DNA of 64,000 bases from Neospora caninum Liverpool (Eukaryota; Apicomplexa; Conoidasida; Eucoccidiorida; Sarcocystidae): NCBI RefSeq assembly GCF_000208865.1, contig NC_018395.1, positions 279,920-343,919 on the forward strand. The letters are read 5' to 3'. The notes beneath the pieces were generated by a model. It was not told the origin of the DNA. It saw nothing but the letters and a program-made list of their open reading frames with translations, and did not search any database. This document shows positions 14,101-23,700 of this stretch, piece after piece; the stretch's first letter is position 1, and the number at the start of each line of letters is the position of its first letter. Both the position numbers and the translations under genes were made by a program.

Positions 14101-14409
14101 AGAGGAAGATCCAGAAGCTGCACAGGCACGACAAGACGGAAGCCGAGGACACTCCGCTCGGAGCGAAGAGAACCGAGGAACCATTCGTGATCCTTGGAGC
14201 TTAGAAATCGGAGGAGGCGACGTGGCCGCTGAAATTCCAGAGAAGGAACAGTTCGAGAAGGCCCCCAATGGACAGACTGCAGTTGTGTCAGGAGCCGCCC
14301 ACGAAGAGAAGCCAGTTGACTCGGCTCGTGGTGCCAGGGGAGCAGAGGAAAAGGAAGAGACGACGCGCGGACGAAGCGGAATCGGCCGAAACGGCGAGGA
14401 AGACAGCAT
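5108..14409 (-). CDS. Helical-repeat protein, probable organellar RNA/ribosome factor (14 exons)
   Basis: On the minus strand the exons are 13909-14409, 13470-13699, 12952-13070, 12197-12432, 11352-11679, 10437-10538, 9872-10016, 9055-9118, 8507-8566, 7897-7974, 7350-7565, 6909-7028, 6051-6247 and 5108-5516. All 13 junctions are phase-compatible and the sum is 2805 nt (934 aa plus stop). The chosen start (MLSSSPFRPIPLRPRVVSSF) gives an N-terminus rich in Ser, Pro and Arg and poor in acids, resembling a mitochondrial or apicoplast presequence. Upstream in-frame candidate starts lie at 14634 and 14688. After a conserved-looking basic segment (RFFYYRFHKRIGKGNFNRYL), the body is a run of amphipathic helices with spaced Leu/Ala, for example LCLLAHAFGAVRLQDKVLF, FSVQELVEVFHRLKANDVEL and FSPRDFLNLLRSLAVAG. 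This resembles the heptatricopeptide/FASTK-like repeats of apicomplexan organellar RNA-binding proteins. No C-terminal RAP domain is visible; the last exon ends in a charged, coiled-coil-like tail. That it is a gene is well supported. The family and location are inference. Confidence 0.72.
6362..6477. repeat. TA-rich microsatellite block in an intron
   Basis: An imperfect TATATACA/TATG array ends in a pure TA run at about 6456-6476. It lies in the intron between exons 12 and 13 of the minus-strand helical-repeat gene. Confidence 0.9.
7133..7241. repeat. Two TA microsatellites in one intron
   Basis: TA runs at 7133-7151 and 7199-7241 lie between exons 11 and 12 of the helical-repeat gene. Confidence 0.88.
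10211..10235. repeat. TA microsatellite
   Basis: A nearly pure TA run in the intron between exons 6 and 7 of the helical-repeat gene. Confidence 0.9.
11680..12196 (-). other. Intron 4 with extreme purine/pyrimidine asymmetry and a G14 run
   Basis: The plus strand of this intron is almost entirely purine (GAGA/GGAA), including 14 consecutive G at 11793-11806. On the transcribed sense strand (minus) it is therefore a long pyrimidine tract. The asymmetry removes stop codons and creates long open frames on both strands (for example plus-strand 11302-12168), which are not genes. Confidence 0.75.
12835..12927. repeat. TA-rich microsatellite block
   Basis: Several TA runs broken by CATA and GATA units lie immediately downstream, in the sense direction, of the donor of exon 3 of the helical-repeat gene. 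Confidence 0.9.
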
Positions 14410-15812
14410 GGCCGCTAAAGGGCCATGCTGCTTTTCCGTTGTCCGTGAACTCGCGATCCCATGGTTTCGCTCGCGGTTCTCCTGGACCTCGCGCGCCTGA
14501 GTCTTTTTTTCTTTTTCTTGCGCAAGGCCCGTTCGAGAGAAAGAAGCGACACACGCCGAGGTGGCTTGGGTCGCCTGCTGAGGTCGCGCCCGGCAGCCCC
14601 GCGGCTTGGGAGCCCTGATCGCGACGGGCCTCATGGCGGAAGAAGCAACTGGAAAAACCCCTGAGAGCCGTCCGCCTTGCAAAGGCAATTCGCTTTCTCG
14701 TCTCCGATGCTGAGGAAGTCCACAGACCGAAGGGAGAAACGGAGAAGAGCAGCGGAGGCTGCTGCGTCAGGGAAACCGGGCGAGGGGTTTCTGGAAAAGA
14801 CCGCCTCAGGCCACTGTGGCAGGCAAGGACAAAGCAGCTACGCTTTCTGTGGCGAGCAGTGAAGGAAAACTCTCGGTTCGATTTTCGCTGGCCGCTGATG
14901 AAGCCGCTGCCCTGTGCGCACCGAGGGCGGACCCGCGAATGGTTTTCTACGCGGTTTCTTGAAATTCACGGACTGTGTTGACTATCGACGCACCAGAGGC
15001 CCCTGCGCCCATGCACGGCGGTGTTGTTGTACACAGACACATACTTGTGTGCAAAGGGAGCAGAAAGAGGAACAACCGACTGCGTTCAGAAAGCGGACGT
15101 GTTCACTGAGTGTCGAACTGAGATGAGTTCGATTGTCCAAACTTTTGTCGCGAGTGTGCGCGTGCGGGGCTTCTTCTGGTGTCGCGCATGCAGCGGAACA
15201 AGGACACCTGGCGGCGTGGATATGGAGAGAAGGCTTGCCAGGAGGATACGACGGGTGAAGGAAAACAAATCTTAAGTGAGTGAAGGGAAAATGCTCTAAG
15301 CAGGAGAAGTGTGCTTGAGGAGAGCAAGGAATTTGGAGCAAGATAATCATCGACAGACGCAAGGAACCGGCACCGCGAACAAAACGCATGCACCCTCTCT
15401 TGCCAAGTAGTTCTGCCCCAGACCGGCGGCTGCTGCCGCAAGGCCCGCGAAACGCGCCACAGTTTTTGTCCGACAGTGGAACACCGGCCACCTACTGGTC
15501 GGCCGCTGCAAGGTCAGATGCTAGAATTGATGTAGAGATGCGGTTAGGTATGGATGCCGCTCTGTAAAGAGTGGTCACATGCGCATAGATCTAGGCACTT
15601 TAGATACAGGGAGACACAAAGACTCCGGGAGTGAGGACACTCACCGGGAAATTGCGGAACTGACGGAGTGGAGGATTGCTGTTTTGCTGTGAGTTTAGCC
15701 ATGTGAGTGTTCACGTTTGTTCCGCTGTTCCGCGTCGCCTACGACGGCACCACTGTTGTCGGTTTGAGCCGGCGACGAGTGCCGGCAGTTCGGCCATCCA
15801 ATCTCCAGCCTG

Positions 15813-15900
15813 TGACGATGGAACCTCGCATGTCCGCCACTCCACTGTACTTACTATGACGATGGCGCCTCGTATTTCCGCCACTACATTGTACTTACCA
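15813..15900. repeat. 44-bp imperfect tandem duplication
   Basis: Two adjacent copies begin TGACGATGG, contain TCCGCCACT and end in TGTACTTAC. They start at 15813 and 15857 and differ at a handful of positions. There is no coding context. Confidence 0.85.
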
Positions 15901-18586
15901 TGCAATTATCTTTTTCACAGGGTAAGCAGGTGAGAATTCCCACAACCTTGATGGCGTCCCAGCCAACGGGAGCCGTCATCCGGCTGTATGGACACTCGAG
16001 AGCCGAGCTCACCGCGGCCGGCAAGCCTGGCAGTCCTCTCTCGGCACTGTTTTCGAAAAATTCGGAACAGAAAACGATGCTTTGTTGGGCAGCGGCCTGT
16101 CAACAGGTCTGGAAACCCTGCTGTATCTGCACGGCTCCGGATCGGCAACTGCCGCCTTGGGAAGCCTTTCTTACTGTGGAGTGTGTTCCTCCGTGCTGAT
16201 CCTGTAGTGCTAGTGAGAGCGTGATGTGGAGAAAACAATCTAGTCGTTACTAGAGGAGGAATGTGGTCTCTCGCCGTGCAGCTGTCATAACTGTGCAACC
16301 AAATAACGAGAAGTATGTCTACGTAACCCGTAGGAAGCAACTTGTACTTGTTGACCCGGTAGACACACGAGTAGAACATGGCATTTCTTCCACAAAGTGA
16401 AGTTTCCATGCCCCGACCGAGTCGCAAACTACACACTACCTGGACTACTGCAAGTGATTGATCCTGTCCACAGGGAACAATTTGTAGGCTGTGGGAGCAC
16501 TGCATGAGCTCTATTGCCGCAGACGAACTGTTCCCTTTGAAGCGCGTGGACGAAGTGGTCTCTGCCGAGCGGCGGGGCTACAGGCACAGCATAAAAACCC
16601 AAAAAAGGAATGCTGGTTGTGGCTCGTTTCGCCGTTCTACGCCATTGGCACGATCAAATGAATTGCCGCTGCAACGGTGCTGTTGTTGTAGATTTTGAGC
16701 ACTGGCGTGTACACGCCAGCACACTCGGTTATAATTTTGCACTCAGAGAGGCGGGGCCAGTCGCCTGAGTCTCAACGGCCACAGCGCGAGAAGTTGTCCC
16801 AGGTTGGCTTACCGCTGGAGGAAAACCCTTACCCTACCTGGAGAAGCGAGTCATCTCTTAGATTCCCCTGTTTTTGTCTTTTGACGCGTTGCACCCCCGT
16901 GTTTTGGCTAGCGACTTGCGGGCACGTGAAACGCACCTGCACACTATCAGCTCCTCACTGAGAAGAACGCGACAAGTGAACCAGATGGTGAAAAACGTTT
17001 AGACCCGTTTTAACGGGCGTCTTTCTGTGAAATTAATGGGGCGTCTCAGAAGGCTCCTCGCGGCTACACCACTCGCCTGCCTTCGAGACTCTCCAAGGAC
17101 TCTTCGGCAACTCTCTAGCGTCACTTCTGAGCTGTCCTTGCTTGCGGCGTCGATTGCTTCTTGTCTCCGCGTACTCGTCGGGAGTCCTGCAACTGTTCGG
17201 CTGGAGGGTAAGCGGTATCTTTTTCCGCCCTTTACTTCTGCAGGCGGCTCCGTACCAACAAATATTGACGCTACGCTCGGTCCAACCTGCTATGGGGAAA
17301 GTTCGTGTGTGGTGTTGTGAAGAAAAGGTGAGTTTCCGTGGCGTCGCTTCTGCGCCCGCTTCCGAACCCCACCACGCGAGGAGGGAACACCGCTTTGGGT
17401 GGGTCCGTATACAGACCGCCTGGAAGGGAGAGCTGCTAACCGATTCTTGCATTTATCTGCGAGCGAGGCGCGAACACGCAGGACTCGGTGAAGTTCAGCG
17501 CGCACGTGGAGGACTGCGCCACTTTGCGTCCATTTTCACCTTTTCTCGGTCTGACTATACCCGGTCGGCGGACCCGCAGTCCGAAAATGAAAAAGAGTGT
17601 GTTCTCACTCGCGTCTGCTTTCACGGGGGAAATCCAGTTGCCTCTGAGGGAAGGGTCCAACTGTCCCTGGCGCGTTTCTTTCGCGCGGGTGCCTACTCAG
17701 CTTTCAGAAAACTAGACACTCCATGACGACGTAATCGCAACTCTCCAGAAAAGTAGTGTGCACTGAAGGGAAGAGAGCGGGACGCGACAGCGAAACGTTG
17801 AGCTCGCGCTACACTCCCGGCCTGCTTCCCATTGTTCCCTTGTTTTTGTCTCACTAGAATGAGTACTAATGAAGAAACATGTGCGTGTTTTCACCAGCTG
17901 TCGGTATTGCGCGGCAGAAGAGGCATCCGTGACATTTGCTTTCGTTTCCGTTCCGCACTGCCTGGTTTTTCGCCTTCGTGTGTCTGCAGGGTTCTGTGTG
18001 GCTCTCGTGCAAGAGTAGCCGTTTTTTCGCTGGTCCGCTGGGTCCACGGTGTTCGTCAACACCAAAAACCTGCCTGTTCCGAATGTCTTTTCCCAAGCGT
18101 ACATCCTCTTTCTTTTATACCTTGGGTTTCCGACGTGCTTTTGCGAAACACGTGTCTCCCGATGTTCCTGCAGTGCCCTAGGTTGGCTCTGGACGGGAAT
18201 TTGTCCATCACGGGAAATGAGATTCCCCTGCATGCGCTTTGCTAGCACCTCCGCTCTCCGGGTGTCGGTCGCTGTTTCGTCTTCTTTCACTGGCCTCCCC
18301 GTCCCCCCCGCTGGCTTCTCTCTTATGCGCGTCCTGTTCAATATCCGAAAGCTGCGTCTCCTTCCTTTTCCATTCATCGTTTCCGAACGCTCCCTGCAGG
18401 CGCATTGTTCACTGTGGCATGCGGCGTATCACGTGCGTCGCGTGCCAGTCCACATCGTTTTCGTTGGTCGTCCCCAAATTACGGTAGCTTCTTTCCCTTT
18501 TCCTCCCTCAGTTCCTCCATGGTCGCTGCCTTACTGTCCTCCTTTTTCCCCATTACAGCCACTCCCTCGGTCGCTTCGAAAAGGGT

Positions 18587-20788
18587 GTGCCGGTTGACAG
18601 GCACTTGGGAATCGTCCGGCGATCTTCCCACGTTCCCCGACGCGCTCCCGGCCGTCATGAGCCTTCTCTCTTTGTCGTCAAACTCCCCCTAGGTCCCACA
18701 CTTTCTTGGGTTTCTCCCCTGCACTTGTGTTTCTCTTCTCATTCCCGGGTTGGGACGGAAGCGGGCGGCGTCGACTCTCGCGGTTCGCCACTCGTGGTTG
18801 CCCGAATCATGGTCCCGTGGAGTCATCCTAGCGGTATTGCCTTTCGGTTTCTCTCTCTCCAATATCGAAACACTCCGGCCGTTCTTTTCCCCCGTTCAGC
18901 GACAGAAGAGGACCGCGACGTACCCGTTCCCCTCTCGCGGTCATCTCTGCAATTGCATGCGGCACTGCTGCCACTTGAGCATGCAGGAGAACACGCACTT
19001 GTGTTGAGGCCCCGCATCGCGGCTTTTCGGTCCGCGTCACCTTTTCGCCGTGACACGTTCGGTCTTACCGTTTTCCACGGTCCAAGGGGGAAGGAGAAGC
19101 GGAGAAGGGGGAGACACACGATTTTCTGCGGTCGAGGAAAGCTGAAACCGCCAGCTGTGCGGCCTCGGCGCTGCCTCGCTGGCCAAAACAGGAAGCTCGA
19201 ATTCAACCCTCGAGGTCAGGGGACCTCGTGGCTTCTCCCTAAGAGGAGAGTCGTATTTCGACGCAGTTTGCTTCCGAAACGCGTGCGTCCAGGACCGGCT
19301 GCTGCGCATCTGCGGCCTCCCAGACACATTGGACCACCCGTTTCCTTCCCGTTTTCGCCCTCGGATGCAGTTGCTGTGAGGTGTCCTTGGCGTCGAAGTG
19401 AAACTGCTCGTGCGTTTCACTTCCCGCTCCTGTGTCTTTCGTCTCGACAAGACATTCAATGGTTCCAACGAGTGGGGACGGAGTGTGGCCACGGGAGCTC
19501 GGGGAGCACACGCCTCTCTCCTTTCTCGACTTGTCCCTGTCTCCAGGTGCAGCCGGAGAAGACGAAGGCTTTGTCGGAGAGCGCAGCGCTCGCTCGTGCC
19601 TCACTGCTTTCGTTTCCGGCCGCCCCCCTCTCCGCATGCAGACCAGGGACGTTTCCGTGGCAAGCACGTTGGAACGGGCAACACGCTGGGCCTCTCGACC
19701 GGCACCGAAAACACCTCGTCTCTGTCCCGGCGGGTTCCCGGTTTCTAGACACCGCAGCCGTGACAGAGAGGAGGCAGCGGAAACGACGCATGCTGAGGAG
19801 AGAGCGTTTCGGTCCTTCAGTTGAATTTGGCGTCTGCTCAACAGAACTTTCTCCCCGAGAGTCTCAAAGGAGGCGGAGGGAGACGCGTTCCTGCATAGTA
19901 GTCTGCGTGTCGTGTCACGGGTTCGTCTCCCTCGTTTTTCTTGCGTACGTCGCTGTCTCGCGTGTCCCCGATTGTTGTCGCCTGTCAAAGAAAAGAATCC
20001 TCTCCTCGGAGGTCTTGTTTGTCTCCCTCGTCCATCGCCATTCTGCCTCGCTTGGATGTGCGACAGGCCTTTTTCGTCGAAGCGAGGACGCAGGATTTTT
20101 AGCGGACTTGCGCGGTTCTCGTCAACGGTCTGTGGCCTTCTTTTGTCAAGAACGGGGAGGGAAACCAAAGTTTGTTTCGGCTGAGCTCGTGAACGCGAGG
20201 GACCACCTCCCGGTGTGCGCGATCTTTCCGCTTTCCCCTTTGGCGGCGGGGCCTTCGTCTCTTCTGTTTTCGTCTTGCTCTTCCCCCCCTTGGTGTGCAC
20301 TGCCGAGGACGTGGTGCGCCAGTGCATGCGATTTCTGCCCGAGAAAATCGCGGCACGCCACGTCCCTAGCCGCGACCGCCGCGACCGAGACAAAACCTCG
20401 TGCCGCCTCTTCACACGTTTTGGCTCATGCAAGCGAGGTGGCCTCCGTCGTCTGTGCGCGCGTCCGTCTCGCTTCGTTCCGCTCTTCAGTTTTGTCTCTC
20501 GACCTCCCTGTCGATGGCACGACTGCCGCACAAGTTATCAGAGCTTCCGCCCTCCCGCATTGTCTTTCTCCCTGCTCGCCGTCTCGCCCCGCTGCGTCTG
20601 CTCTCTTCCCTGCGCTTCCCCACGCACGGATAAGGAAATCGATTTTCCGCTTTTTTGCTTGGCAAGCACGAGCGCGAGGCGGGGTTTCAGAGAGCCGAGA
20701 CTCCCTCGCACCGCCGGTTGCGCTGGAGATCGTTGGTTTCGAAAATCCGGAAGCAAAACGGGTGAAAGAGGAAGAGAGACAGAGGCGA
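18587..20788 (+). other. 2.2-kb stop-free frame contiguous with kinase exon 1 (long 5' UTR or N-terminal extension)
   Basis: The reading frame of kinase exon 1 continues upstream without a stop for 734 codons. In-frame ATGs occur at 18809 (followed by G) and 19790. The translation is Ser/Arg/Pro-rich with scattered Cys and no recognised domain. Other frames here are also unusually open and the plus strand is pyrimidine-rich, so composition contributes. It is left outside the kinase CDS because the ATG at 20789 puts a signal-anchor-like segment about 105 residues from the start. Confidence 0.45.
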
Positions 20789-23700
20789 ATGACGGAAGCG
20801 CCGCAGGACAACGGATGGTCCAGGCCACAGCCGTCAGTAGCTGCCGGTGTCATGCCAGCTGTCTGTTCTCCGTCGTCTGACTGTTTGCTGGCTGACGGGC
20901 ACGGCCCACGCGTTTCCTCTTTTCGCTTCCCTCCCACGCACTCGGGTCTTCCGGAGGCTCGCATCACGGAAGACACAGACGTTCCGGACGTCTCCTCTTC
21001 TCCCTCTTCGTTTTCCGTCGATTCGGTCTCTGCGAGCGCTGCATGCAACCACGCTCTGCGGCGCCGGAAACTTCCGTCCCGGGGACTCAAACGCAGCCTG
21101 GCCTCTCTCTGGGTAGGCAACGGCTGCCTTCTTCTCTGTCTTCTTGCTGCTCTTCTTCTCCCACAGCCGGCGGGCGAACTCGACGGTGCAGGAACTCGGT
21201 GGGAGGGGGGGGAGGAGCCGGGGTTCAGGTGCCGCGTCGCTAGCTGCGGCGGAGACAGCGGACCGGCGAAAGACGGAGGGCGAGGCCGTGTCGCCTTCGC
21301 GGTGGACAGCGCACGAGGCAGCCTGGAGGAGACAGCTGGACCGCCGGCAGCGAGTGGCGGGAGACACGGGGGCAGAGCGAGAGGGGGGCGGGGCGCGTGT
21401 GGAGGCGCTTTTGAGGCATCCCCTCTCGCCCATGCAGATCGCAAGAATGTGTCCCTGGAGGCGCTGGCAGTGACCGTTTCGTCTTTAGAGAAAGCAGAAC
21501 CTCGCGACGCACCGCCTTGTTTCCTCGCGTCGAGTGACTCTTTGTCTCGTGTCTCTTCGCGCCCCTCGTGGCGAAGGGGAACGGGGAGCCTGTCTTCACA
21601 GGGCGAAGAACCCCATCGAGACTCGGCTTCTGGAAAATCTGCTCAACAGAAGAAGACCGACTGCCGGAGAGCAAGGCCGAGCATGGCCCGGAAGGATACC
21701 GCCGGGGCACGTGCCCGACCTCGGACCGCAGCGGACCGAGGGGGTTCCCGAGAAGCGTTTCCTTCTTTTTCCTTGAAGGGCGACCGACTCCTCCCATCTC
21801 TTCTTTTCTCGTCTCCTCTCCGCCACTCGCCTTTGCTCTCTGTGCGTCCTGTTCTCGCCCACTCGCTGTCTTGCCCATCTTTGTCTTCAAAACGCCGGGG
21901 CAGACCGACAGCACGGCAGGATCATGAGGTGCCAGCGTACGCGCTCCCTGTCTTCTCTCTCCTCCACTCGCAGCCTCGCGACATGCAGCCCAAACACGCC
22001 CGCGCCACAGCAGATCCGGGAGGGGAGTTTTGCGCCGCTTCCGCGCCTGCCTCTTTGAACCTCTCCCCGTTTTCGGCGCTGTTTGACCAAGACGAACGCA
22101 CACACGCCCTGCCGTGCCGATCCGTTTCCTGTACCACCATGTCACCTGCGGCGAGCGCAGTTCCACCCGCCAGCCGCCGGGAGCTCTCGGAGCCTGAGGG
22201 ACGAGGAGGAACAGGAGACGCCCGTTCGGCTCCTCCGCCCGTGCCGAGTGCGAATCTGTCTGTCTCTCGCATGCATGCAGATCTGGAAGTGCCGCGTCCC
22301 GACCCGTCCTCCGGTGACGGTTCTTCCGTGGCGAAAGCAGGCGCCGGCTCACCTCGTGCACCTTCGTCTCTGTTCGTCAACGACGCTTCCAGCAACAAAA
22401 CGCCGTTCGTCGCGCTTCCCGCTAGGTCGCCCACCCCACACGGGCCCCGCCAAGGCCGAGCGCGACTGCGGGATGCAGGCAAAGGAGACAGTGGCGCCGA
22501 GAAGCCGCAGCCGGCCTCTGTGTCTTTTTTCTTGGGGAGAAGCAGGAGGGTCCGGATGCGTGCGCAGACGCGCAAGGGATCCGACAGCCAAGGCGGAGAG
22601 AGAGAAGGGGAAGAAAGTCAAGGAGCAAGAGATGTGGGAAGCCGAAGCAGTGCAGTCTTTCTCTCGTCTCTCCGCAGCGCTAGCCGTCACCGCGGGGTCG
22701 TCGCCTCGCTCTCGCAAGCGACATCAGTTCAAAAAGCGTTTGTAGAAAAAGACACGTGTCGCGAATCTCTCCGAGGACCGGCCCCGTTTGTGGGGTCTTT
22801 CCACAGTGCCAGGTGTATGTGTGCATCGAGAGGGGTGGATGCGCCAGGGAGGCTTCGTTCGGCCTGCGCGGCGGGCGAACGACAAGGTGCGCACTGCTGT
22901 GGAGGGGAAGGCGGAGGTCGAGGACAGAGAAGAAGGAAAGGACGAGGCGATTCGAGTCAGACCAACGGAAGGCCACGTCGGAGCAGTGCAAGCGAAGCGC
23001 CGAGGGCGTCGAATGCTTCACATTCAAGTAACCGTGAAAACAGAGGCGAGGGGGATCCTTGGGGTGCACAGACACCGCGCGGCACCGAGGCCACACAGAC
23101 TGGGGCCCCGCAGGAATCCTCTGACTCTTATCCCCAGTTGGTTTCGAATGTAAGACGCGAGTGCCTTTCCGAGGGCGAAGCAAGTCGTGAATTCTCCAGT
23201 CCCCCGTCATCCGCCTCCTCACTTTCGCACTCGCACGGCATCCCTTCTTCCTCTACCTCTTCAGGCAGCCTCGCACTGCACCACCCTTCTGCTCTTCCTT
23301 CTTCTCTGCGGTCGGCGACTTTCTCGCCACAGCTCGCCGCAGTTGTTGCGACGGCTGCGGCGGTCGTCCGTTCGTCCTTCCCAAATGTCTTGCATGCGTC
23401 GGCTGTCTCTTCGCCGCCCTCGCCAGGCCGCAGCGATGAAGGGGGCTTTCCAGGGGAGTCTCGCGCGCTGGCCTCTCTTCCGGAGCGGAACGAGAGGCGA
23501 GCAGAGACAGAAGATGAGACATCGGGAGACGCGATGGAGAGGACGCGAGCGTCTCCGGCAGTTGAGGATTCCGCACCCCACACGGCGACCTTCACGTCGA
23601 GGAACGGGGTCGGAGACAGCTGGACGGATCGCCCAGATCTCGCTCATCCTGCTGCCTTTTCCCCCTCTGGCGTCTCGTCTGCCTCCTTCGCTTCCCCTGT

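Larger units (their letters stand above)
14410..20788. other. Divergent spacer between the helical-repeat gene and the kinase gene
   Basis: About 6.4 kb separates two divergently transcribed start codons, so it should contain both promoters and 5' UTRs. The 14.9-18.5 kb part shows only short scattered frames and no recognised domain. It holds a 44-bp tandem duplication at 15813-15900 and a 196-codon minus-strand frame at 15915-16505 with no recognisable features. The 18587-20788 part is one continuous stop-free frame in phase with the kinase and is described separately. Confidence 0.5.

Noticed and set aside
15915..16505. 196-codon minus-strand frame
   Set aside because: Length is only mildly unusual for this region, with no family, signal or neighbour support. 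Mitochondrial insertions (common in these genomes) were considered, but no recognisable cob, cox or rRNA-fragment sequence was seen.
19239..20531. 430-codon minus-strand frame opposite the pre-kinase region
   Set aside because: Arg-rich shadow of the pyrimidine-rich plus strand, with no domain or splice support.
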